Origin: a marine actinobacterium MedAcidi-G1
GTDB taxonomy: Bacteria; Actinomycetota; Acidimicrobiia; Acidimicrobiales; MedAcidi-G1
Assembly: GCA_000817085.1 (NCBI GenBank)
Contig: JUEM01000003.1
Location: 1 to 64,000, forward strand
Length of the DNA: 64,000 nt
Direction of reading: 5' to 3'
Shown here: piece by piece, positions 9,129 to 16,660 of the stretch
How positions within the stretch are numbered: the first letter of the stretch is position 1
Layout: each line of letters opens with the position of its first letter
Program-made: the position numbers and the translations under genes
The notes under the pieces: model-generated
Told to the model about the DNA's origin: nothing
What the model saw: the letters and a program-made list of their open reading frames with translations, nothing else
The model's database searches: none

Positions 9129-10418
9129 ATGGATGAACATCACGTAATAATTTCAGCGGATAGTCACTGTGGTGCAGATCTCCGTCAATATAAAGATTAT
9201 TTGGAGACCAAATTTCATAATGAATTTGATGAGTGGGCAGATGTAATTGAAGCTGATCAAATCAAAATGGATGAACTATATGCAGGCTTAGAAAAATCAC
9301 CGCGAAATGTTGGGATTGGCGGAGATCCCGAACTCGATGCGGATCGCAATTTTTCAAGTTCTCGTCGTCTAAAAGAGCAAGAAGACGATGGTGTCGTAGC
9401 TACGGTACTTTTTCCCAATACCACACCACCTTTTGCACCACCCGCAGCCAGTCCTTTTGAAGCTCCTCCTTATAGTGATGATTTTGAAAAAAGATGGGCT
9501 GGTTTAAGAGCCCATAACCGGTGGTTAGCAGATTTTGTTTCTGAAGCACCCGAAAGACGTGCGGGAGTGGCACAGATTTTTCTTGGAGACGTTGAAGGTT
9601 CAGTAGAAGAAATTAAATGGGCATTCGACCATGGTTTAAGAGGGGGAATTTTGGTTCCTGGAGCTCCTCCTGATTCACCGTTTGAACCCTTATATTCACC
9701 AAGCTATGAACCTATATGGTCCACCGCAGCAGATTTTGAAATGCCTTTGAACCATCATGCTGGAGGAGCAACGCCCGATTTCGGATCTTATTTCCCAGCT
9801 TCACTAGCTGTTTTTATGATTGAAGTTACGTGGTGGAGCCAAAGAGCCCTTTGGCATTTGATGTTTAGTGGAGTTTTTGAACGGCATCCAAATTTACAGT
9901 TCGTTAATACTGAAACTGGTACTGCATGGTTGCCTGACACATTAGAAAAACTTGATTCCTTTTACGAACGAATGAAATATGGAAAATATGGTTCGGAAAC
10001 TATTTTTGGGGGGATGGCGGTTGAACAACTGTCATTAAAACCAAGTGATTATTGGCAAAGGCAGTGTCATATTGGTGCGAGTTTTCTGAGGCCAACCGAG
10101 GCTCATTTATGTAAAGAAATTGGTATCGAGAAAATTATGTGGGGATCAGATTACCCACACACGGAAGGTTCGTATCCATACACGCGTGATCACCTTCGTT
10201 TAACTTTTGCTGATTTTTCGACAGAAGAGGCAACACAGATTTTAACTGAGAACGCTGCTCGCTTGTACAAGTTTGATATTGATGCATTACGGCCATTAGC
10301 TCAAAAAGTTTGCCCGACAAAAGCAGAGGTAGCAACTCCAATAAATTATGCAGAAATAGCTGAAGATGCAAAAGGTTGTCCTGGTATGAATCCTCTTAAT
10401 CAGGTGCAACAAGTATGA
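9129..10418 (+). CDS. Amidohydrolase family (PF04909-type) metal-dependent hydrolase/decarboxylase 2
   Basis: Paralogue of the preceding gene with the same order of motifs: SADSHCG at the N-terminus, LRAHNRWLADF, LNHHAGGATPDFGSY, and MWGSDYPHTEGSYP at the C-terminus. Length is 429 residues. The start is the ATG 8 bases after the first amidohydrolase stop, with AAGGAATC in front. The stop overlaps the ATG of the SDR gene. The two copies could form a heteromer or act on successive intermediates; the sequence alone does not decide. The C-terminal tail (residues about 395-429) differs most between the pair. Confidence 0.82.
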   Translation: MDEHHVIISADSHCGADLRQYKDYLETKFHNEFDEWADVIEADQIKMDELYAGLEKSPRNVGIGGDPELDADRNFSSSRRLKEQEDDGVVATVLFPNTTPPFAPPAASPFEAPPYSDDFEKRWAGLRAHNRWLADFVSEAPERRAGVAQIFLGDVEGSVEEIKWAFDHGLRGGILVPGAPPDSPFEPLYSPSYEPIWSTAADFEMPLNHHAGGATPDFGSYFPASLAVFMIEVTWWSQRALWHLMFSGVFERHPNLQFVNTETGTAWLPDTLEKLDSFYERMKYGKYGSETIFGGMAVEQLSLKPSDYWQRQCHIGASFLRPTEAHLCKEIGIEKIMWGSDYPHTEGSYPYTRDHLRLTFADFSTEEATQILTENAARLYKFDIDALRPLAQKVCPTKAEVATPINYAEIAEDAKGCPGMNPLNQVQQV

Positions 10419-11305
10419 CTTTAAAACCTCTAGAGCTTAAAAATGAAATAGCTGTTGTTACAGGTGGAGCGAACGGAATAGGAAAAGGAATTGTAAAAGC
10501 TCTTCTTGAACAAGAAATGAAAGTGGTTATAGCTGATATCGAACAGTCAGTGCTTGACGCGACAGTGGAGGAGTTTTCAAGTTTTGGTGAAGTGTCTGGT
10601 TTTGTGACTGATGTAAGCGACCCTAGTTCGGTTGAATCGTTAGCGGATCATGTTTTTTCAATTTTTGGTAATTGCACCTTATTGTTTAATAACGCAGGTG
10701 TTGGTTCGGGAGGTGGCGGCAAAGCATGGGAGCATGAACCAAATGATTGGAAATGGTGCTTTAGTGTAAATGTTTTCGGAATGTCGAACGGGGTGATGGC
10801 TTTTGTTCCTCGAATGCTTGAATCAGGTAAACCGGGGCATGTAATTAATACTTCTTCGGGCGATGGTGGTTTCGCTCCAGTTCCGATGGCTTCGATTTAT
10901 GCATCAAGTAAAGCTGCTGTCAGTTGTTTTACTGAAGCTTTGCAGCATCAACTTGTTTTGGAAGACAAAGACATAGGAGCTTCCGTTTTTTACCCTTCAG
11001 GTGGTCTTATGGATACAGGCCTTTTTAATTCGCAGAGAAATCGCCCAGGCGAATTGGAACGAGTTAAAAATCCCGCCAAACGCAAACCAATGACTTTTGA
11101 AGAATTAAAAAATATGCTCGAAAAGTCAGGGCGTGAAATAAAAGTGGCAGATCTTGATGAGCTTGGCCGATTTGTAGTCGAGAGTGTTATCAGACGTCAA
11201 TACATAATTGCTAAAGATCTGGAAGAAACTGTTCAACTACTTCACCGAAGAGCTGACGCAATAGAACGTTTTGAAGTCCCACCTCATCATGAAATGGGAA
11301 TTTGA
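10415..11305 (+). CDS. Short-chain dehydrogenase/reductase (SDR) family oxidoreductase
   Basis: Classical SDR, 296 residues: TGGANGIGKG (TGxxxGIG cofactor motif), NNAGVG, catalytic Ser in NTSSGDGG, and the YASSK active-site motif. The acidic residue at the end of beta-2 (VVIADIE) suggests NAD rather than NADP. It is the last gene of the 7.0-11.3 kb run, sharing an ATGA overlap with the second amidohydrolase, and is followed by a convergent tRNA gene. It probably oxidises or reduces an alcohol/ketone intermediate of the same pathway. Confidence 0.87.
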   Translation: MTLKPLELKNEIAVVTGGANGIGKGIVKALLEQEMKVVIADIEQSVLDATVEEFSSFGEVSGFVTDVSDPSSVESLADHVFSIFGNCTLLFNNAGVGSGGGGKAWEHEPNDWKWCFSVNVFGMSNGVMAFVPRMLESGKPGHVINTSSGDGGFAPVPMASIYASSKAAVSCFTEALQHQLVLEDKDIGASVFYPSGGLMDTGLFNSQRNRPGELERVKNPAKRKPMTFEELKNMLEKSGREIKVADLDELGRFVVESVIRRQYIIAKDLEETVQLLHRRADAIERFEVPPHHEMGI

Positions 11306-11319
11306 TTTCTACTAAAAAT

Positions 11320-11409
11320 TGGCGGAAGGTGTGGGATTTGAACCCACGGTGACCCGGAGGCCACAACGGCTTTCGAGGCCGCCCCATTCGTCCGCTCTGG
11401 CAACCTTCC
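11320..11409 (-). tRNA. tRNA-Ser(CGA), CCA encoded
   Basis: Class II tRNA with a long variable arm. The acceptor stem GGAAGGT pairs with ACCTTCC. The anticodon stem GCGGC/GCCGT encloses the loop CTCGAAA, giving anticodon CGA (serine, UCG). The T-arm reads GTGGGTTCAAATCCCAC. Discriminator G and CCA are encoded (11320-11323). It lies convergent to the SDR gene and upstream of, and co-directional with, no other gene but tadA, whose 3' end it adjoins. Confidence 0.93.
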
Positions 11410-11445
11410 ACTTATGATGGTACTGCGGTTACAGATTCATCAAGT

Positions 11446-11895
11446 TTATTTACGATTAACGGCGAAGAAATCGCTCAAAAGTTCTGAACATTCTGATGAT
11501 CTGACTTCCCCAATAATTTCTACTTGATGATTGAGGCGAGGGTCGACTCCAAAATTGTAGAGAGACCCCAAAGACCCAGCTTCCATATTCGGCGCTCCCC
11601 AAATAACTTTTTTTATACGCGATGCCCAAATTGCACCCGCGCACATAGGACAAGGTTCCAGCGTGACGACTAGAGTAGCTTTTTCAAGTCTCCAACTTTT
11701 CAACAGTTTTGCTGCATCTCGAATAGTTAGAATTTCTGCGTGTGCAGTTGGATCACTTGTCGTTTCTCTTTCGTTATGCCGACTTGCAACAATTTGACCA
11801 TCAATTTCAATAACCGCACCTATAGGCACTTCCCCAGCATTTTTTGCGGATAGTGCTTCTTGAATAGCGAGTCCCATCAATTCATCATTTGTCAT
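11446..11895 (-). CDS. tadA: tRNA-specific adenosine deaminase TadA
   Basis: Converts A34 of tRNA-Arg(ACG) to inosine. The cytidine/deoxycytidylate deaminase zinc site is complete: HAE at residues 52-54 (Glu54 proton shuttle) and PCPMC with Cys82 and Cys85. The 149-residue length and the C-terminal helical end (ECSELLSDFFAVNRK) fit TadA rather than other deaminases. It sits between two tRNA-Ser genes and close to dnaX-recR, a neighbourhood often seen around tadA in Gram-positive bacteria. The ATG at 11895 is the only sensible start. Confidence 0.93.
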   Translation of the reverse strand: MTNDELMGLAIQEALSAKNAGEVPIGAVIEIDGQIVASRHNERETTSDPTAHAEILTIRDAAKLLKSWRLEKATLVVTLEPCPMCAGAIWASRIKKVIWGAPNMEAGSLGSLYNFGVDPRLNHQVEIIGEVRSSECSELLSDFFAVNRK

Positions 11896-12002
11896 ATGCG
11901 CACAATAACTCTTTTACGATTTTGTACCAAAGACTCTTTTAAGAAATTTTTTTTACGAACAAAAAGTCGGCGATAGTCTTTAGTAAGTTCATTTTGAATC
12001 TT

Positions 12003-12092
12003 GGAAGGTTGCGAGAGTGGACGATTCGGTCACCTTGGAAAGGTGATGTGGCCTCCGGGTCACCATGGGTTCGAATCCCATACCTTCCTCCA
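12003..12092 (+). tRNA. tRNA-Ser(GGA), CCA encoded
   Basis: Class II tRNA with acceptor GGAAGGT/ACCTTCC, anticodon stem TCACC/GGTGA, and loop TTGGAAA giving anticodon GGA (serine, UCC/UCU). It has a long variable arm and a T-arm CATGGGTTCGAATCCCAT. CCA is encoded at 12090-12092, and the discriminator reads T instead of the G seen in the neighbouring tRNA-Ser(CGA). It shares the acceptor stem and most of the variable and T arms with that gene, in opposite orientation. Confidence 0.93.
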
Positions 12093-12185
12093 GTTTTAAA
12101 AATAAGTTTAGGTTTATATTATTTTTCGTGTGTATCTTTACCTCGTTTCTTACGCAGACACAGTCTCCTACTAGGCTTCGTTTCG

Positions 12186-13886
12186 ATGGAATTTACATCT
12201 CTGTATCGCCGATATAGGCCTCGTTGTTTTGCGGACATGAAAGGCCAAGGTCACGTAGTTGCTGCTTTGCAAAATGCAATAAGGCAAAATCGTGTTTTCC
12301 ATTCTTATCTATTAAGTGGACCCAGAGGAACAGGTAAAACAACAGCAGCTCGAATTCTTGCAAAAGCACTAAATTGTGAACATATTCAGGACGGCGAGCC
12401 TTGTTGCAAGTGTGATTCATGTTTATCTATTGATAAGGGGACATCTTTTGATTTGCACGAATTAGATGCAGCTTCGAACAACAAGGTGGATGATATTCGT
12501 GATTTGCTGTCAAAGGTGGCTTTGGGGACACCAGGTCGAACCAAGGTTTATCTATTAGACGAGGTTCACATGCTTACTTCTGGAGCAGAAAATGCATTGC
12601 TCAAAACATTAGAAGAACCACCCGATCACGTCGTCTTTGTTATGGCAACAACTGAACCGCATAAAGTCGTAGAAACGATCAGAAGCCGATCGCAACATTT
12701 AGAACTTAACCTGTTACCAACTGAACAGCTCCGAGAGTTGCTTGAAGGAATTTCACAAGATGCAGGTTTGGAAGTTGGTGATGAAGGTCTAAACCAAGCG
12801 ATTCGCGAAGCTAAAGGGTCAGCACGCGATGCGCTTTCAGCACTTGACAAAATAGTTTCTGGCGGGTCGAGTGATCATGGAAGTTCCGTTGATGATTTAT
12901 TAGAGGGAATAGCCACAAGGGACTCTAAAAAAATGCTTAAAGCAATTAATGAAGCGATTGCGACAGGTAAAGAACCAAGATTCATTGGAGAGAATTTATT
13001 GTCTTCTCTAAGAGAAGCTTTTTTATTTTCGATGGGAGTCCCCTTAGAAGGTTTAACTGAAGAGGAAAAAGAGAAAATAAATAATTTTTCTGGAAAAGTT
13101 TCACCCGCTTTGATTACGCGAGCATTAGAGATACTCGGACTCACGCTTGTTGATATGAGGAGATCACCAGACCCGCGTGTGGATCTTGAGGTTTCAATGG
13201 TCAAGATTGCATCTAATCAGCCCTCATCAGATTCTTCTCTTATTGAGCTATTAGAATCGAGAGTGACCCAATTAGAGGCAACAGTTAAAGATTTGCAGTT
13301 AACTAATAGCGCTGGGGACATGAAGGGTGATTCTCAGGTAATTCCTTCTCAGATTGAAGAATCAACAAAAAAAACTTTAGAAGTTAAATCATCACAAAAT
13401 AATTCAGATTCTAAAGAAAATAGAGAAATTAAATCTTCAGAGAGCATTTCAAAAGTTGATGTTGAAAAAAAAGACTTTCCAACTAAACAACAGTTTCTCA
13501 ATTCATGGGGAGAAGAGTTGTTGCCTAAACTTTCAAAGAAAGCAAGAGCTAGATTTTCAGCAGGTAAACCAGTTTCAGTTGATCAAAATGGCGTGACAAT
13601 CGCCCTGCCGAATGAGCCGCATCTTAAACGTTGCAGCGAGTTGGTAGGCGAGGTGGAAGCAGCTATTAAAAATACATTTAGTATTTCAGTACCAGTTTTA
13701 CTTTCAGTCGATGGTTCTTCAATATCTTCTATCCCATCAACAAACCCTGTAAAACCACCAAAACCTATAGATAATGATGAAGATTTAGATCCATCTGATT
13801 TCGTTGAAGCGGATCCTAATTCTGGTTCAGCTGTTGAAAGACTTTCTCAAGCTTTCCCCGGCGCAGAAATAGTTGAAGCAGAATAG
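12186..13886 (+). CDS. dnaX: DNA polymerase III subunit gamma/tau
   Basis: Clamp-loader ATPase. The start is MEFTSLYRRYRPRCFADMKG; the longer open frame to the left runs through the tRNA gene and is ignored. Motifs in order: Walker A GPRGTGKTT, a zinc module (LNCEHIQDGEPCCKCDSC), Walker B LLDEVHML, and sensor 1 ATTEPHKV. The C-terminal part from about residue 350 is a Ser/Lys/Glu-rich linker followed by a small folded segment (QFLNSWGEELLPKLSKKARA), the tau-specific end. Length is 566 residues. recR follows after 22 bases, without ybaB between them. Confidence 0.94.
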   Translation: MEFTSLYRRYRPRCFADMKGQGHVVAALQNAIRQNRVFHSYLLSGPRGTGKTTAARILAKALNCEHIQDGEPCCKCDSCLSIDKGTSFDLHELDAASNNKVDDIRDLLSKVALGTPGRTKVYLLDEVHMLTSGAENALLKTLEEPPDHVVFVMATTEPHKVVETIRSRSQHLELNLLPTEQLRELLEGISQDAGLEVGDEGLNQAIREAKGSARDALSALDKIVSGGSSDHGSSVDDLLEGIATRDSKKMLKAINEAIATGKEPRFIGENLLSSLREAFLFSMGVPLEGLTEEEKEKINNFSGKVSPALITRALEILGLTLVDMRRSPDPRVDLEVSMVKIASNQPSSDSSLIELLESRVTQLEATVKDLQLTNSAGDMKGDSQVIPSQIEESTKKTLEVKSSQNNSDSKENREIKSSESISKVDVEKKDFPTKQQFLNSWGEELLPKLSKKARARFSAGKPVSVDQNGVTIALPNEPHLKRCSELVGEVEAAIKNTFSISVPVLLSVDGSSISSIPSTNPVKPPKPIDNDEDLDPSDFVEADPNSGSAVERLSQAFPGAEIVEAE

Positions 13887-13908
13887 GACTATTCAGAAAT
13901 GATATTTT

Positions 13909-14523
13909 ATGTACATTGATACTGTTGAAGATGTTATTGACGCTTTGGGCCGGTTGCCAGGTATAGGACCTAAGTCAGCTCAAAGAATCACTTTTCATTT
14001 GATGCGACTTCCAGTTGAGGATATAGAACGTTTAACAAGCTCCATTTCATTGATGAAAGAGAAGATTAGATTCTGTGAATCTTGTTTCAATATTTCTGAA
14101 CAGGAACTATGTCCTATCTGTGAAGACAGTCAACGCAATAGTGAAATGCTATGTGTAGTTGAGGAGCCAAAAGATATCATCGCTTTAGAGAAAACTGCTG
14201 AATTCAAAGGTCGCTATCACGTTCTAGGTGGCTCTATAAGCCCTATTGACGGCATAGGGCCTGAACAGTTGAAAGTGGCGGAACTTCTTAGACGAATTGA
14301 ACCTGAAAGAATTGAAGAGGTTATTGTCGCCATGAATCCAAATATTGAAGGTGAGGCGACAGCTATATATTTGGCTCGTTTGCTTGAACCGCTGGGTGTA
14401 AAAGTAACAAAAATAGCTAGTGGATTACCGGTTGGAGGAGATTTGGAATATGCAGACGAATTGACTTTAGGAAGAGCATTTCTAGGTCGACATTTAGTTA
14501 ATGAAGAGTATAGAAATATGTAA
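13909..14523 (+). CDS. recR: Recombination mediator protein RecR
   Basis: RecR of the RecFOR pathway, 204 residues. It has the N-terminal helix-hairpin-helix (ALGRLPGIGPKSAQRITFHL), a four-cysteine zinc finger (CESCFNISEQELCPIC), and a Toprim domain (CVVEEPKDIIALE... MNPNIEGEATAIYL), ending in the Walker-like ASGLPVGGDLEYADE and TLGRAFLGR. The start ATG at 13909 gives the standard N-terminus. The gene is co-transcribed with dnaX and followed by a large inverted repeat. Confidence 0.95.
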   Translation: MYIDTVEDVIDALGRLPGIGPKSAQRITFHLMRLPVEDIERLTSSISLMKEKIRFCESCFNISEQELCPICEDSQRNSEMLCVVEEPKDIIALEKTAEFKGRYHVLGGSISPIDGIGPEQLKVAELLRRIEPERIEEVIVAMNPNIEGEATAIYLARLLEPLGVKVTKIASGLPVGGDLEYADELTLGRAFLGRHLVNEEYRNM

Positions 14524-14526
14524 AAT

Positions 14527-14594
14527 GAACGCCTGCAACTGGGAAGTTAGCCAGCTGCAGGCGTTCTAAAGTTGGGTGGAGGGAGTTTCCCAAC
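14527..14594 (+). terminator. Two adjacent inverted repeats after recR, possible terminator
   Basis: The first hairpin has arms at 14527-14542 and 14551-14566 (GAACGCCTGCA core, one mismatch). The second has arms GTTGGG at 14571-14576 and CCCAAC at 14589-14594. Neither is followed by a clear T-run. They lie immediately after the recR stop and before the epimerase promoter region, so they probably end or process the dnaX-recR message. Confidence 0.6.
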
Positions 14595-14597
14595 ACT

Positions 14598-14643
14598 TTA
14601 CGATTACATTACAAGATTTACAATAATATTACAAATTTGTTAC
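14598..14643 (+). promoter_or_regulatory. TTAC direct-repeat cluster upstream of the epimerase gene
   Basis: Six TTAC tetramers begin at 14598, 14604, 14609, 14618, 14629 and 14640. The last three are spaced by exactly 11 bases with consensus TTACARA. Tandem repeats of 11 bases are the usual target form of OmpR/PhoB-family response regulators. The array ends about 50 bases before the GTG of the epimerase gene. A role as operator is inference. Confidence 0.35.
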
Positions 14644-14693
14644 AGAATGTTTTAAAAGGGTAAACACAAGCGAAAATTTTAACGGAGAAGCAA

Positions 14694-15107
14694 GTGATAT
14701 TAAATCAAATTGACCATGTAGCAATAGCAGTACACGACTTAGAAGCAGCTATTGAATATTACAGGAGAGCTTTTGAAGCCGAGGTATGTCACCGTGAAAA
14801 AGTAGAAAAAGATGCTGTGGAAGAAGCTTTAATTAGAGTTGGGGAATCTTATATACAGCTAACTACTGGTACTAGTCCAGATTCACCAATTTCCATTTTT
14901 TTAGATAAAAGAGGAGAAGGAATTCATCATATTGGTTATCGAGTTGATGACTGTCAAAAGGCTCTAGATAGTCTCGTAACCGCAGGCGGACGGGCAATTG
15001 ATGAAAAACCGAGACCTGGTTCACGGGGTACAACTGTTGCATTTGTTCATCCAAAAGGATCTTTTGGCACCCTTATTGAGTTGGTGCAAGAGAATCTTAA
15101 AGAATAG
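14694..15107 (+). CDS. mce: Methylmalonyl-CoA epimerase (VOC superfamily)
   Basis: Interconverts (S)- and (R)-methylmalonyl-CoA in the propionyl-CoA route. The first VOC half begins IDHVAIAVHDLEAAIEYYR and the second holds IHHIGYRVDD; GSRGTTVAFVHPKGSFGTLIELVQ carries the final metal-ligand Glu. The 137-residue length matches the epimerase. The GTG start at 14694 is preceded by GGAGAAG. The acyl-CoA carboxylase beta gene 1.6 kb downstream may supply its substrate. Glyoxalase I-like alternatives are possible, but the overall pattern is that of the epimerase. Confidence 0.85.
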   Translation: MILNQIDHVAIAVHDLEAAIEYYRRAFEAEVCHREKVEKDAVEEALIRVGESYIQLTTGTSPDSPISIFLDKRGEGIHHIGYRVDDCQKALDSLVTAGGRAIDEKPRPGSRGTTVAFVHPKGSFGTLIELVQENLKE

Positions 15108-15115
15108 AAAAAGTC

Positions 15116-15988
15116 ATGGAAATTCATCTAGTTGATGGCACTTATGAATTGTTTCGACATTATTTTGCGGTTCCCTCTCATAAGACTTCGGAAGGTATCG
15201 AAGTTGCTGCAACGCGGGGTGTGCTAGGAACCTTAGTTCGGTTGCTTGAAGACGGAGCCACCCATATTGGAGTCGCCACTGATCATGTAGTTGAGTCATT
15301 CAGAAATGATTTATTCGATGGCTACAAAACTGGGGAAGGAACTCCTCCGGAAATTATGTCTCAGTTTCCTTTAGTCGAAGCTTTGATTGAAGCAGCGGGA
15401 TTTATTACATTTCCTATGATTGAATTTGAAGCAGATGACGCGCTTGCTTCAGCGGCTTGTATAGCTAAAGAAGATCCATTAGTGAATAAAATCCTAATAT
15501 GTTCCCCTGATAAAGATTTGGCGCAATGTGTTACAGACGATGGGAGGGTTATTCAATTCGATCGTAGGCAGGAAATAATCTATGACTCATCTGGTGTAAA
15601 AGAAAAGTTTGGAGTGGGACCATCTTCCATTCCAGATTTTCTTGCATTAGTTGGAGATACAGCTGATGGAATACCTGGACTGCCGGGTTGGGGCGCAAAA
15701 TCTTCATCTCTTTTGTTAGCCCGCTACGAAAAAATTGAAAAAATCCCTCTGGATCCAAATAAATGGGATATTCCAGTAAGAGGAGCTGCCAAACTTGCAG
15801 AAACACTCTCTCAAAATTTTGAAGAAGCACAATTGTATAAAGAGCTCACAATTCTTAGGGACAACGTGCCCGTGATGTCGAACGTTTCTGAACTCGAGTG
15901 GATCGCTCCTAAAGAACATTTTGCTGAATTATGCGATCGACTAGATTCTTCAAAATTGGCAGAAAGAATCAAAAAACTTTCAAGATAA
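15116..15988 (+). CDS. 5'-3' exonuclease (PolA N-terminal/FEN-like family)
   Basis: Free-standing flap/5'-3' exonuclease, 290 residues. The PIN-like core shows acidic metal ligands in LVDGTYELFR, FEADDALASAA and CSPDKDLAQCV, followed by LVGDTADGIPGLPGWGAKSS, the helix-hairpin-helix that binds duplex DNA. It lacks polymerase domains, so it is a stand-alone relative of the PolA exonuclease domain. It starts 8 bases after the epimerase stop and ends 10 bases from the convergent LOG gene. Confidence 0.88.
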   Translation: MEIHLVDGTYELFRHYFAVPSHKTSEGIEVAATRGVLGTLVRLLEDGATHIGVATDHVVESFRNDLFDGYKTGEGTPPEIMSQFPLVEALIEAAGFITFPMIEFEADDALASAACIAKEDPLVNKILICSPDKDLAQCVTDDGRVIQFDRRQEIIYDSSGVKEKFGVGPSSIPDFLALVGDTADGIPGLPGWGAKSSSLLLARYEKIEKIPLDPNKWDIPVRGAAKLAETLSQNFEEAQLYKELTILRDNVPVMSNVSELEWIAPKEHFAELCDRLDSSKLAERIKKLSR

Positions 15989-15998
15989 AAATCGCTTT

Positions 15999-16577
15999 TT
16001 AGGAGTTTTTGAAATTTGAAATTATTCCTGGAATTGAATCGAAGCGGGAAACAATTGCTCTGTCTTCTGGTTTAATAAATCCGGAAGAAGTTATGTCATC
16101 AAGCAAATCTATAAAACTTAACCAGAAGCCGTTGTTATCTAAAAGCATGACACTCTTATACTTGTCATGAAGTTTTAACTTGGTCCAAGTTGCGGCTTCA
16201 AAAACTTCTTCAAGAGTTCCTAATCCACCTGGTAAAGCGCAAAAAGCGTCGGCTCTTTCATACATAGTTTTTTTTCGTTCATGCATTGATTCAACGATGA
16301 CAAGTTCATCTAGAGAAGTGTGAGCCATTTCTGTTTCTAAAAGATTTTTAGGTACAACACCCATTACCCATCCATTATTTTTTAACACGGCATCTGCAAT
16401 GGTGCCCATAACTCCGAATCCACCACCGCCGTAAACTAAACCAATTTTGTTAAGAGCAAGAGCTTCACCTAGATCTTCGACAAGTTCATGAACTGTTTTG
16501 TCTGTACCCATATAGGCGCCACAAAAAACTCCAAGCCATTTATCAGGATAAATTTTATTATTTTCAGGATTATTCAT
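15999..16577 (-). CDS. LOG family protein (putative nucleoside 5'-monophosphate phosphoribohydrolase)
   Basis: Rossmann-type protein of the TIGR00730/LOG group. It shows the defining motif PGGLGTLEE and the preceding GLVYGGGGFGVMG phosphate loop. Family members cleave the ribose-5-phosphate from AMP or cytokinin nucleotides. Length is 192 residues. It is monocistronic, convergent with the exonuclease gene and divergent from the carboxylase beta gene. A cytokinin-related role should not be assumed in this organism. Confidence 0.87.
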   Translation of the reverse strand: MNNPENNKIYPDKWLGVFCGAYMGTDKTVHELVEDLGEALALNKIGLVYGGGGFGVMGTIADAVLKNNGWVMGVVPKNLLETEMAHTSLDELVIVESMHERKKTMYERADAFCALPGGLGTLEEVFEAATWTKLKLHDKYKSVMLLDNNGFWLSFIDLLDDITSSGFIKPEDRAIVSRFDSIPGIISNFKNS

Positions 16578-16660
16578 ATCTCTACTAATACTTTTATTTG
16601 AATTGTTTAAAGTTGTCGGCTACTTGATGCTATATCCCACATGCCGGTTAACCTTTTTGC

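Noticed and set aside
11211-11411. Minus-strand frame of 66 codons over the SDR end and tRNA-Ser(CGA)
   Set aside because: Most of it is the tRNA gene read as protein; no family likeness.
11994-12185. N-terminal extension of dnaX through tRNA-Ser(GGA)
   Set aside because: It would translate a tRNA gene; the typical gamma/tau N-terminus begins at 12186.
12093-12185. Possible signal recognition particle RNA between tRNA-Ser and dnaX
   Set aside because: That RNA often lies here, but the conserved GGAAGGAAGCAGCC-like core is absent and the gap is AT-rich.
14598-14660. Possible origin-like iterons (DnaA boxes) in the TTAC-rich region
   Set aside because: No TTATCCACA-like box and no dnaA, dnaN or par genes nearby; better read as a regulator site.
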